Assembly (NCBI GenBank): GCA_965178585.1
Contig: OZ238267.1
Span: 2,170,001-2,234,000, forward strand
Reading direction: 5' to 3'
Length of the DNA stretch: 64,000 nucleotides
Origin: Marifrigoribacter sp965178585
Lineage (GTDB): Bacteria > Bacteroidota > Bacteroidia > Flavobacteriales > Flavobacteriaceae
Below, in pieces: positions 32,559 through 41,741 of this stretch; the first letter of the stretch is position 1, and every line of letters begins with the position of its first letter. The position numbers and the translations under genes were made by a program. The notes below the pieces were generated by a model. The model was given only the letters and a program-made list of their open reading frames with translations. It did not search any database and was not told where the DNA came from.

Positions 32559-33863
32559 ATGAAGACAATAAAAAATAGTTTAGCAATTATAGTAATGAGC
32601 TTTAGTTTAATTGCTTTTGCACAACAAACACCAGCTCCTGTTCAAAAAGAAATAATCACTATTTCTGGAGCTACTGCACATATAGGAAATGGTACTGTTA
32701 TTGAAAACAGTATTATTACATTTGAAAATGGAAAATTGGTAGCAGTTGCAGATGCTACAACATCCAAAATAGCATTGAGAGGAAAGGTTATAGATGCTTC
32801 AGGGAAACATGTATATCCAGGGTTTATAGCACCAAATACTACTTTAGGATTGGTTGAAATTGATGCAGTAAGACCTACTAGAGATCAAGATGAGTTAGGA
32901 GATTTAATTCCTAATGTACGTTCATTAATAGCATATAATGCAGAAAGTAAAGTGGTAGAATCAATGAGGCCTAATGGTATATTAATTGGGCAAATTACTC
33001 CTCGAGGCGGTACAATTTCTGGAACTTCTTCTATAGTTCAATTTGACGCTTGGAATTGGGAAGATGCAGCAATAAAAACAGATGATGGAATTCATTTAAA
33101 TTGGCCAGACAGCTATGCTCAGGGTAGATGGTGGATGGGAGAATCCAGAGCTTATAAGCCGAATAAGAAATATCAAGAAAAAGTTGATCATATAAACAGT
33201 TTTATTTTAAATAGTAAAACTTATGGAAAATCAACCCCTAAAACCATTAATGAATCTTTTAAAGCAATGCAAGGTCTTTTTAACGGAAACCAAACCATGT
33301 ATGTTCATGCACATGGTGAAAAAGAAATTATTGATGCTGTAACAAATCTTAAAAATAATGGAATTAAAAAGATTGTAATTGTGGGTGCCTATGAAGCTTA
33401 TAAAATATCTGGTTTTTTAAAAGAAAATAATATATCCGTTTTAATTCAAAGAGTACATAGCACACCCGAAGGTGACGATGATGATTATGACTTACCTTAT
33501 AAATTGGCAAAATTATTAGTAGATAATGGTGTTTTAGTTGCTCTGCAATCTAGTGGACAGATGGGTGGAATGAATACCAGAAACTTACCATTTTATGCTG
33601 GTCAAGTTGCTGGACAAGGGTTAGACAAAGAAAAGGCTTTACAATTAATTACAGGGAACTCAGCAAAAATATTAGGAATTGACAATTATTATGGAACATT
33701 GGAAACTGGTAAAAGTGCTACTTTATTTATTTGTGAAGGAGATGCATTGGATATGCGTACAAATATTTTAACCCATGCATTTATAGATGGTCGAGATGTT
33801 TCTTTAGAAACTCATCAAACCGAACTTTGGAAGCGGTACTCTGAAAAGTATAGTGAAAATTAA
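32559..33863 (+). CDS. Exported amidohydrolase-like protein, metal site degenerate
   Basis: 434 residues with a signal peptide (SLAIIVMSFSLIAFAQQ). It resembles the N-terminal module of the preceding protein: GKHVYPGFIAPNTTLGLVEI stands where active enzymes have an IDxHxH strand. Other parts of the fold are kept (GATAHIGNGTVIENSIITFE, GTLETGKSATLFICEGDALD). It lies 24 bases after the larger amidohydrolase gene, so it is probably the same operon. It is likely to be non-catalytic or a structural partner, which is inference from the missing ligands. Confidence 0.78.
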   Translation: MKTIKNSLAIIVMSFSLIAFAQQTPAPVQKEIITISGATAHIGNGTVIENSIITFENGKLVAVADATTSKIALRGKVIDASGKHVYPGFIAPNTTLGLVEIDAVRPTRDQDELGDLIPNVRSLIAYNAESKVVESMRPNGILIGQITPRGGTISGTSSIVQFDAWNWEDAAIKTDDGIHLNWPDSYAQGRWWMGESRAYKPNKKYQEKVDHINSFILNSKTYGKSTPKTINESFKAMQGLFNGNQTMYVHAHGEKEIIDAVTNLKNNGIKKIVIVGAYEAYKISGFLKENNISVLIQRVHSTPEGDDDDYDLPYKLAKLLVDNGVLVALQSSGQMGGMNTRNLPFYAGQVAGQGLDKEKALQLITGNSAKILGIDNYYGTLETGKSATLFICEGDALDMRTNILTHAFIDGRDVSLETHQTELWKRYSEKYSEN

Positions 33864-33880
33864 TTTTTAAGTTTAATGAA

Positions 33881-35314
33881 ATGAAATACTTATTATTTCT
33901 ATTATTTATTGGTTCAATATTACCAGTAAATGCACAAACAAATTATAAGTATGAAAACTTTGGAAATAGATCTATTTTATTAAACGGGAATGTAACCGGT
34001 AGTGTAGATGACTTAGGTGCTACTTATTACAATCCAGCAAGATTAGCTTTAGTAAAGGACCCTATGTTTTCGATAAATGCAAAAATTTATCAGCTAACAG
34101 ATATTAAAATAAATAATTATTTATTTGATGGCTCCAACCTATCAAATACCAATTTTGAAGGATTACCAAGCATGGTATCTGGAACTTTTAAATTAAAATC
34201 ACTAGAAAATCATCAATTTGCTTATGCTATTTTAACTAGAAATAGATTCGAAACAAATTTAAATTACGGGACTGACCTTATTGAAAATGAATATACAAAT
34301 GAACTTCCAGATGTTGAAAAGTATTTTGCTAATTCAGGACTTGAAAATAAAGTAAGAGAGAATTGGTTCGGTGTTTCTTGGGCAAAATCATTAACTCCCA
34401 ACTTTAGTATAGGGGCTTCATTATTTGGTTCATATTATAATTATTCAACTAGTAATGTTGAGCAATTTACATCTATAAACGAATTAGATCAAGTAAATTC
34501 TTATTCTAGCAAAATTGGTATTAATCAAAAGTCATATGGTGCTTTTTTAAAAATTGGTGCAGCTTGGGTATTAAAAAGTATCGAATTCGGTTTAAATATT
34601 GATTTTCCTTATTTAGAAGTTTACAGTGAAGGATCCTTTTATAATGAAGAAATATTATCAGGTTCATTTAATAATAATGATATTTTTACTCTAAATAGAT
34701 TCGACGATTTAAATGCTAAAAGAAAATATCCTTTAGGTGTTTCGATAGGTGCTGGAGTGCCTATTAAAAAAAACACATTACATCTAAATATGAGCTGGAA
34801 TTCTGGAATCGATACATATAATAGAATCGATATACCAAAATTAGAAAGTGAAACTGAAAAAGATATTTATCAATATAAATTTGAAGAAAAGCTAAAATCA
34901 ATTATCAATTTTGGGTTTGGAGCAGAAATATATATAAATCCACAACTAAATGCATACGGAAGCTTTTCAACAGATTTTTCACCATTTGAAATCAGTACCT
35001 CTATTATTGAATTAACAAATCAATCTGAAGACAGAGTGAATATAGATTCAGATTATTACCATTTTGGATTAGGAGTAAATTTTAAATATAAGAGAACTAA
35101 TTTTATTTTAGGTACTGTTTATACTTATGGAAAATCTGATTTTAATAATTCTTATAATCAAGATATTTTTCCTGAATTTCCTATAGAACAGGAGTCTTAT
35201 ATAAGAATATCCAGATGGCGTTTTTTAATAGGTTTTGAATTTTTATTTTTAGATAGAAAAATAAATGTAGGCAGAAGTACAGAAATTACAAAACAAAAAT
35301 CTAAAAGTGATTAA
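33881..35314 (+). CDS. Outer-membrane beta-barrel protein
   Basis: 477 residues with a signal peptide (YLLFLLFIGSILPVNA). NFGNRSILLNGNVTGSVDDL followed by GATYYNPARLALV is the N-terminal pattern of the OmpP1/FadL-like barrel proteins of Bacteroidota. Alternating hydrophobic strands continue to the end. It follows the amidohydrolase pair after 17 bases, probably in one operon. It may transport the substrate of those proteins; inference only. Confidence 0.72.
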   Translation: MKYLLFLLFIGSILPVNAQTNYKYENFGNRSILLNGNVTGSVDDLGATYYNPARLALVKDPMFSINAKIYQLTDIKINNYLFDGSNLSNTNFEGLPSMVSGTFKLKSLENHQFAYAILTRNRFETNLNYGTDLIENEYTNELPDVEKYFANSGLENKVRENWFGVSWAKSLTPNFSIGASLFGSYYNYSTSNVEQFTSINELDQVNSYSSKIGINQKSYGAFLKIGAAWVLKSIEFGLNIDFPYLEVYSEGSFYNEEILSGSFNNNDIFTLNRFDDLNAKRKYPLGVSIGAGVPIKKNTLHLNMSWNSGIDTYNRIDIPKLESETEKDIYQYKFEEKLKSIINFGFGAEIYINPQLNAYGSFSTDFSPFEISTSIIELTNQSEDRVNIDSDYYHFGLGVNFKYKRTNFILGTVYTYGKSDFNNSYNQDIFPEFPIEQESYIRISRWRFLIGFEFLFLDRKINVGRSTEITKQKSKSD

Positions 35315-35329
35315 TTTACTATGTTACTT

Positions 35330-36808
35330 CTACATTTTTAGAATTCTTTTAATAACCAAATTCTCACCAGATATAGTTTTTACAAAATAAATACCACTTA
35401 ATAAATTAGACACTTCAACTTTTACTAAATTATTATTAGGAATTTTGTTTTTAGATATTATTACTTGTCCCTGCATATCAAATATTATTACCTCAATAGC
35501 TTCAGAAAAATAATCAGATTGTAAAAAGACAAACTCTTTTGTAGGGTTAGGATATAAATTTAACGTAGTTAAAGGGTTTATATTAACACCTAGGAAACCA
35601 TCTGTTTCAATTTCAAAACTCGTAAGCACAAAATTTCCTGTAGCACTATTAGTAAGTCTCACAAAGATTGTTTGAGGGTTTACAATATTCTGAAAAGTAT
35701 TGGGTGTTTCAATAGCATTTAAACCATTTTCAGAATCTTCTAAAGCAACATGATAAGTAAACAAAGCTACCAAGGGATCTTGACTACCTAACATTTGGTA
35801 TTCATTAACTGTTAAATCGAATATTGCTAATCCATCATTATCTCCCTCATTTATAAATAAATCTTCCGGTTCTTCTTCTATTAAAACATCAGCTACTATC
35901 AAATTAAAACTACTTATAGCATAACAACCCGTTATTAAAGCCTCTAATCGGCAATAAATTACTTGAGGGTTGGTAGTATTAATATAAGATGTTGGGATTG
36001 CAATAGCATTTGTATTAGTATTAGCATCTTGCTGAGTTTCAAAAAAAACAACTTCTACATCGTTTTGCCCATTAAGAATTTCTGGGATCTTTATAGTAAG
36101 GTCAAATACTTCTTGACCATCTCCATTATCATCAAGTAATATATAATCTGAAACAGAAATAGTATCAGGAATAGGCTGCACAATTAGCTCCAAAGTAGTA
36201 CTTGAAAAACACCCAGAAACAATACTTTCAGCTCTTACATAAACTGTTTGATTGAAAGGGATATTATTTGCAAAGGGACTTGCTAATGGATTGATTCCTA
36301 AATCAGCATCAATTTGAGTTATATGATAGGTTACATTAACATCTGGGTCTCCACCACTAACCTCATTATCTTTAGCTGTTAAATCGAAACTTGTGATTCC
36401 ATCATAATCATCATCACACATTTCTAAAGGCGTAGGCAAAAAAACAATAGGAATATTAATTACTATAATATCAAAACTTGTAGTATCAAATTCTCCATTA
36501 CTTATTCTTTCCAATCTAGCATAAATAGCTTGTGGGTTAATAGTATTAGCATAAGCATTGGGATTAATTATTGGATTAATTGCATTATCTGCATCTGCTT
36601 GTGACTGATAAAATGTAATTATAAATTCTACAGGATTTTGTCCACCAACTATTTCAGGTTCAGTAATTGTTAAATCAAATACCGCAAAATCATTCTCACT
36701 ACATAAATGAATGTCTGAAGGTTGATTAGCTGTAACCTGTGCTATCACATTAGTTGTTGAAAGTAACCCTGTGATTGCATATACTAAAATAAGTAGGTTC
36801 TTTTTCAT
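35330..36808 (-). CDS. T9SS-secreted protein with four internal repeats
   Basis: 492 residues. A signal peptide is followed by four repeats of about 93 residues, each containing an FDLT-type strand, an F-QSQADA/ETQQDA-like segment, an AYANTINPQ/SYINTTNPQ-like turn and an R(A/L)E...SF ending. This is the module seen in large gliding- and adhesion-associated surface proteins of Flavobacteria. Residues 405-492 form a sorting domain (TTLNLYPNPTKEFVFL, IIFDMQGQVI, LLSGIYFVK). Surface location is likely; the ligand is unknown. Confidence 0.82.
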   Translation of the reverse strand: MKKNLLILVYAITGLLSTTNVIAQVTANQPSDIHLCSENDFAVFDLTITEPEIVGGQNPVEFIITFYQSQADADNAINPIINPNAYANTINPQAIYARLERISNGEFDTTSFDIIVINIPIVFLPTPLEMCDDDYDGITSFDLTAKDNEVSGGDPDVNVTYHITQIDADLGINPLASPFANNIPFNQTVYVRAESIVSGCFSSTTLELIVQPIPDTISVSDYILLDDNGDGQEVFDLTIKIPEILNGQNDVEVVFFETQQDANTNTNAIAIPTSYINTTNPQVIYCRLEALITGCYAISSFNLIVADVLIEEEPEDLFINEGDNDGLAIFDLTVNEYQMLGSQDPLVALFTYHVALEDSENGLNAIETPNTFQNIVNPQTIFVRLTNSATGNFVLTSFEIETDGFLGVNINPLTTLNLYPNPTKEFVFLQSDYFSEAIEVIIFDMQGQVIISKNKIPNNNLVKVEVSNLLSGIYFVKTISGENLVIKRILKM

Positions 36809-36902
36809 TATAAATATTTTACTGCAATTTAATAAAATAAAAGAGTAATTTTTCTATCAAATTGCTACAATTTAATAATGCTTACAAATACTCTAAAAAA
36901 GC

Positions 36903-36910
36903 TATATTTG
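36903..36910 (+). promoter_or_regulatory. -7 promoter element TATATTTG
   Basis: Perfect TAnnTTTG beginning 12 bases before the ATG at 36915; leaderless configuration. Confidence 0.5.
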
Positions 36911-36914
36911 CGGT

Positions 36915-37715
36915 ATGCTAAAAACAATTTCTAGTCTTCAAAACTCACTTGTAAAAAAGGTGTTATTGCTTCAAGAAAAATCTAAAGAACGTAAAAAAAC
37001 CGGTCTATTTATTATTGAAGGAAAACGTGAGATTGAATTGGCTATAAAAGGTAATTACCAATTAAATACTTTGCTTTTTTGTTCAGATATTATTTCAGAA
37101 AAAGAGGTTACTAGACTATTTACGAATGTTGACTATAAACTCATAGAGATCAGCTACGATGTTTATAAAAAAATCGCTTACCGCACATCTACTGAAGGAA
37201 TTATAGCTATTACCAAAATAAAAGATTTAGCATTAAATAAATTAATTTTCAATAATCCAAACCCCTTAATTTTAATTGCTGAAGCGCCTGAAAAACCAGG
37301 TAATATCGGAGCAATTTTAAGAACAGCAGATGCTGCAAATATTGATGCTGTTATTATTGCAAATCCAAAAACAGATTTATACAACCCAAATATTATTAGA
37401 AGTAGTGTAGGATGTGTGTTTACAAATACAATTGCTTTTGGAAATAGTTCAGAAATTATATCATTTTTAAAAGAAAATAATATTTCTATCTATAGTGCTA
37501 TTTTACAAGAATCAGATCCTTATTACACTTGCAATTTTAAAGAAAGTACTGCAATTGTCGTAGGAACAGAATCTACTGGTTTATCACAAGAATGGAGAAC
37601 TGAAAGTAAAAAAAACATACACATTCCAATGCAAGGTGAAATTGACTCAATGAATGTTTCAGTAGCAGCAGGAATACTAATATTTGAAGCAAAAAAACAA
37701 AGGAACTTTAATTAA
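36915..37715 (+). CDS. TrmH/SpoU family RNA 2'-O-methyltransferase
   Basis: 266 residues. The N-terminal substrate-binding part ends near residue 100. The SpoU domain has all three motifs: EKPGNIGAILRTADAANIDA (motif 1), VGTESTGLSQEW (motif 2) and IPMQGEIDSMNVSVAAGILI (motif 3), forming the knotted SAM site. It methylates a ribose in rRNA or tRNA; which position cannot be told. The M48 protease gene starts 3 bases after the stop. Confidence 0.9.
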   Translation: MLKTISSLQNSLVKKVLLLQEKSKERKKTGLFIIEGKREIELAIKGNYQLNTLLFCSDIISEKEVTRLFTNVDYKLIEISYDVYKKIAYRTSTEGIIAITKIKDLALNKLIFNNPNPLILIAEAPEKPGNIGAILRTADAANIDAVIIANPKTDLYNPNIIRSSVGCVFTNTIAFGNSSEIISFLKENNISIYSAILQESDPYYTCNFKESTAIVVGTESTGLSQEWRTESKKNIHIPMQGEIDSMNVSVAAGILIFEAKKQRNFN

Positions 37716-37718
37716 ATT

Positions 37719-38951
37719 ATGACAGCTACCACCCTTTTTTATATAATTATTGCCATCTTAATTATTAGCTTTATAATAGATAAAGTTTTAGACAATTTAA
37801 ACGCAAAACATTATTACGACCCAATACCTAGTGAATTAAGCGATGTTTATGATCAAGAAGAATATCAAATTTCTCAAAACTATAAAAAAGTAAACGATCG
37901 TTTCAGCTCAATTACTTCCTTGATATCTTTAATCGCAACCTTAGCATTCTTCTTTTTAGATGGTTTTGCTTTTGTGGATGAATGGGCTCGAACATTTTCT
38001 AACAACAACATTATAATTGCTTTAATATTTTTTGGAATTATTATGTTTGCTAGTGATATACTAAGTACTCCGTTTAGTTACTACCACACCTTTGTAATTG
38101 AAGAAAAGTTTGGGTTTAACAAAACAACACAAAAAACATTTTTTCTAGACAAACTAAAAGGATGGGCAATGTCAGCAGTCCTAGGAGGCGTACTATTATC
38201 TTCAATCATTTGGTTTTATGAAACTACAGGAAGTAATTTCTGGTTATACTCTTGGGGAATTGTTGCTGCTTTTGCTTTCTTTATGAATATGTTTTACGCT
38301 CGTTTTATTGTTCCTTTATTTAATAAACAAACTCCATTAGAAGAAGGAACCTTAAAAACTAAAATTGAAAACTATGCCCAAAAGGTTGGATTTACTTTAG
38401 ATAAAATATTTGTTATAGATGGATCTAAAAGAAGTACCAAAGCAAATGCATACTTTTCTGGATTTGGTAGAGAAAAAAGGGTAACTCTATACGATACATT
38501 AATAAATGATTTAGAAGAAGAAGAAATTGTAGCTGTGTTAGCTCATGAAGTTGGTCATTATAAAAGAAAACATATTGTTTTTAATTTAATTGCAAGTATA
38601 CTAACTATGGGCTTTACTTTTTGGCTACTTTCATTATTTGTAGGGAGTTCTATTCTTTCTGAAGCACTGCAAGTATCAACACCTTCTTTTCATATAGGTT
38701 TAATCGCATTTGGAATTTTATACAGCCCTATTTCTGAAGTTACTGGGCTAATTATGAATTACATTTCAAGAAAGTTTGAATATCAAGCAGATGATTACGC
38801 AAAGGACACTTATAAAGCATTACCTTTAATATCAGGATTGAAAAAATTATCTAAAAACAGCTTAAGCAATCTTACCCCCCACCCAGCTTATGTATTTGCT
38901 CATTATTCTCACCCAACATTATTGCAACGCTATCATAATATGATGAAATAA
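37719..38951 (+). CDS. M48 family Ste24-type membrane zinc endopeptidase
   Basis: 410 residues with about seven membrane segments and the N-terminal Peptidase_M48_N region. The catalytic motif is VLAHEVGHYKRKH (HExxH), with the third ligand in the segment YISRKFEYQADDYAKD. Homologous to the CAAX prenyl protease Ste24, but bacterial members act in membrane-protein quality control. Tight spacing (3 bp) after the TrmH gene suggests one transcript. Confidence 0.9.
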   Translation: MTATTLFYIIIAILIISFIIDKVLDNLNAKHYYDPIPSELSDVYDQEEYQISQNYKKVNDRFSSITSLISLIATLAFFFLDGFAFVDEWARTFSNNNIIIALIFFGIIMFASDILSTPFSYYHTFVIEEKFGFNKTTQKTFFLDKLKGWAMSAVLGGVLLSSIIWFYETTGSNFWLYSWGIVAAFAFFMNMFYARFIVPLFNKQTPLEEGTLKTKIENYAQKVGFTLDKIFVIDGSKRSTKANAYFSGFGREKRVTLYDTLINDLEEEEIVAVLAHEVGHYKRKHIVFNLIASILTMGFTFWLLSLFVGSSILSEALQVSTPSFHIGLIAFGILYSPISEVTGLIMNYISRKFEYQADDYAKDTYKALPLISGLKKLSKNSLSNLTPHPAYVFAHYSHPTLLQRYHNMMK

Positions 38952-39045
38952 TTATCTTTTTTAATAATTGTTCTAGTTTAAAAAAAAGTCTATAAATAAG
39001 AATGTATTTTGTTGTTTATTTCAATCATTTATGTATTTTTAATTT

Positions 39046-41250
39046 ATGACAGAAGAGGCTATTGAATTAGAAAATAAAGAGATTGCAAAGCAATATAAAA
39101 AGCTACTTAAAATTAGCTATAGAACGCTAACCAAGGAAGACAAAAAACTTATTAGGAGTGCTTTCGATTTAGCTGTTGACGCCCATAAAAATCAACGCAG
39201 GAAATCAGGTGAAGCTTATATTTTTCATCCAATTGCTGTTGCAAAAATAGTTGCTTCAGAAATTGGTTTAGATTCAACTTCAATTGCCGCTGCTCTTCTT
39301 CATGATGTTGTAGAAGATACCGATTATACTTTAGTAGATATTGAGCAAATGTTTGGTGAAGCTGTTGCTAGAATTGTTGATGGGTTAACAAAAATATCTC
39401 ACCTTTCTTCAGATAAAGATATATCGCTACAAGCTGAAAATTTTCGAAAGATGTTGCTTACACTGAATGAAGATATTCGGGTAATCATTATTAAAATAGC
39501 AGATCGTTTGCACAATATGCAAACCATGGATTCAATGCCTGCTCATAAACAAGTGAAAATTGCTTCAGAAACTTTATATATATATGCTCCTTTAGCACAC
39601 CGAATTGGAATGTACAATATAAAAACAGAGCTTGAAAATTTAAGTTTAAAATACACAGAACCGGAAGTATATAAGGATATTTTTAGCAAAATAAAGGACA
39701 GTAAAGAGCAACAAGACAAATACATAAAATCTTTTACAAGTATCATTAAAGATTCACTTGATAAAGAAAACTTAGAGTATGAAATAAAAGGAAGGCCAAA
39801 GTCAATTTTCTCAATTAGAAGGAAAATGATGGTTCAAAACGTTTCATTTGATGAAGTTTATGACAAGTTTGCTGTACGAATCGTATATAAAGGAAATGAG
39901 GAAAACGAAAAATTTATAGCCTGGAAAATTTATTCAATAGTTACCGATCATTTTAGGCCTAACCCCACTCGATTACGAGACTGGATTTCATCTCCAAAAT
40001 CAACAGGGTATGAAGCCTTACACATTACAGTAATGGGACCAAAAGGTCGATGGGTTGAAGTTCAAATCAGATCAGAAAGAATGAATGAGATTGCTGAAAA
40101 AGGTTTTGCAGCGCATTATAAATACAAAAACAAAGAAAAAGATGATGTCGAATTAGATGATTGGTTAAATAAATTACAAGAAACACTCGGTAATTCTGAA
40201 ATAAGTGCTGTTGATTTTGTTGAAGAATTTAAATTAAACCTATATGCTAAAGAAATTTTTGTTTTCTCACCCATGGGTGACTTATACTCACTTTCAAAAG
40301 GGTCTACTGCTTTAGACTTTGCATTCCATGTACATACTGAAGTTGGTTTGCATACTAGAGGTACTAGAGTGAATGGGAAATTAGTTCCATTAAGTCATAA
40401 GCTTAAAAGTGGAGATCAAGTTGAAATTATTACATCCGATAAAGCAAAACCAAATTCAAATTGGTTGGATTATGCTATAACAGGGAGAGCTATTTCAAAA
40501 ATAAAATCTTCATTAAAAGAAGAAGAGAAACAATTAGCAAAAGAAGGGAAAGTAATTTTAGCAAGAAAACTGAAATCTTTAAAAATTACTTTAGACGAAA
40601 ATACTGTAAACCAATTAGTCACTTATTTTAAAATAAAAACTAGTCTAGATCTATTTTATAGAGTAGGTGTTGGAATTATTGATAACAAAAAATTAAAAGA
40701 ATTTGCAGCTTCAAGGAACAATGCCTTTGTAAGTTTCTTTAAAAATAGACTTCGGAAAAATACCAAACCAGAAGACATTAATAAAGATGAAATAACAGCA
40801 AAATATGATCAACTAGTATTTGGTAAGGAAGAAGAAAAATTAGATTATAAATTAGCTGCTTGTTGCAACCCTATTCCAGGAGATAAAGTGTTTGGTTTTA
40901 TAACTGTATCTGAAGGTATTAAGGTTCATAAAAAAAATTGTCCTAACGCACTTCAACTTCAAAGTAATTTTAGCTATCGTATTATGACAGCTAAATGGAT
41001 CGATTCTACACAAAGTGATTTTAAAGCCGAATTAGTAATTTCAGGAATCGATACCATTGGTCTAGTAAATGATGTAACAAAAATTATATCAAATACTCAT
41101 AATACCAATATGGTAAGTGTTCATTTTGAAAGTGATGATGGTGTTTTTAATGGAAATATTAAAGTAGTAGTAAAGAATATTACCATTCTTAATAACCTTG
41201 TGAAAAACATTAAAAAAATTAATGGTATCGATAAAGTTACCAGAGTATAA
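39046..41250 (+). CDS. rel: RelA/SpoT family (p)ppGpp synthetase/hydrolase
   Basis: 734 residues. The HD hydrolase domain has HPIAVAKIVASE, ALLHDVVEDT and IKIADRLHNMQT, intact. The synthetase domain has KGRPKSIFSIRRKM, YDKFAVRIVYK and RLRDWISSPKSTGYEALHIT. The basic RxRD pattern, rather than ExDD, is that of bifunctional enzymes. A TGS domain starts at EIFVFSPMGDLYSLSKGSTA. The zinc-finger-like AACCNPIPGDKVFGF precedes a C-terminal ACT domain. It is the sole long Rel seen here and probably both makes and degrades (p)ppGpp. The fur gene follows after 20 bases. Confidence 0.93.
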   Translation: MTEEAIELENKEIAKQYKKLLKISYRTLTKEDKKLIRSAFDLAVDAHKNQRRKSGEAYIFHPIAVAKIVASEIGLDSTSIAAALLHDVVEDTDYTLVDIEQMFGEAVARIVDGLTKISHLSSDKDISLQAENFRKMLLTLNEDIRVIIIKIADRLHNMQTMDSMPAHKQVKIASETLYIYAPLAHRIGMYNIKTELENLSLKYTEPEVYKDIFSKIKDSKEQQDKYIKSFTSIIKDSLDKENLEYEIKGRPKSIFSIRRKMMVQNVSFDEVYDKFAVRIVYKGNEENEKFIAWKIYSIVTDHFRPNPTRLRDWISSPKSTGYEALHITVMGPKGRWVEVQIRSERMNEIAEKGFAAHYKYKNKEKDDVELDDWLNKLQETLGNSEISAVDFVEEFKLNLYAKEIFVFSPMGDLYSLSKGSTALDFAFHVHTEVGLHTRGTRVNGKLVPLSHKLKSGDQVEIITSDKAKPNSNWLDYAITGRAISKIKSSLKEEEKQLAKEGKVILARKLKSLKITLDENTVNQLVTYFKIKTSLDLFYRVGVGIIDNKKLKEFAASRNNAFVSFFKNRLRKNTKPEDINKDEITAKYDQLVFGKEEEKLDYKLAACCNPIPGDKVFGFITVSEGIKVHKKNCPNALQLQSNFSYRIMTAKWIDSTQSDFKAELVISGIDTIGLVNDVTKIISNTHNTNMVSVHFESDDGVFNGNIKVVVKNITILNNLVKNIKKINGIDKVTRV

Positions 41251-41270
41251 ATGAGTATTTTTGTGAAATT

Positions 41271-41738
41271 ATGAACACTAAGTTAAATCCAAATAATCAA
41301 GCAATTGTAAAGAATGTATTTACTGCATTTTTAGGAGAAAAAGGACACCGAAAAACACCTGAACGCTTTGCGATACTTCAAGAAGTTTATGATCTTGATG
41401 ATCATTTTGATATTGAATCATTATACATCAATATGAAAAACAAAAATTATCGTGTAAGTCGTGCCACTCTTTACAATACAATCGAATTACTTTTGGAATG
41501 TGGCTTGGTTCGTAAACATCAATTTGGTCAAAATCAGGCTCATTATGAAAAGTCTTATTTTGATAAACAACACGATCATTTAATATTATCTAATGGTGAA
41601 GTAATAGAGTTTTGTGATCCCAGAATCCAATCTATAAAAAAAACCATTGAAGATGTTTTTGATGTTGAAATATTTAATCATTCACTTTATTTTTACGGAA
41701 ATAAAAAATCTCCTGATACTAAACAGGACAAAGAATAA
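41271..41738 (+). CDS. fur: Fur family metal-dependent transcriptional regulator
   Basis: 155 residues. The winged helix contains HRKTPERFAILQEVY and YRVSRATLYNTIELLLECGL. The dimerisation and metal domain has QAHYEKSYFDKQHDHLILSN with the HDH metal ligands and GEVIEFCDPRIQSI. It lacks the CxxC pairs of a structural zinc site (one cysteine in FCDP). Iron-type Fur is the usual assignment in this neighbourhood, but zinc or peroxide sensing cannot be excluded. A TATTTTTG element lies 15 bases before the ATG. purA follows after 3 bases. Confidence 0.88.
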   Translation: MNTKLNPNNQAIVKNVFTAFLGEKGHRKTPERFAILQEVYDLDDHFDIESLYINMKNKNYRVSRATLYNTIELLLECGLVRKHQFGQNQAHYEKSYFDKQHDHLILSNGEVIEFCDPRIQSIKKTIEDVFDVEIFNHSLYFYGNKKSPDTKQDKE

Positions 41739-41741
41739 CTT

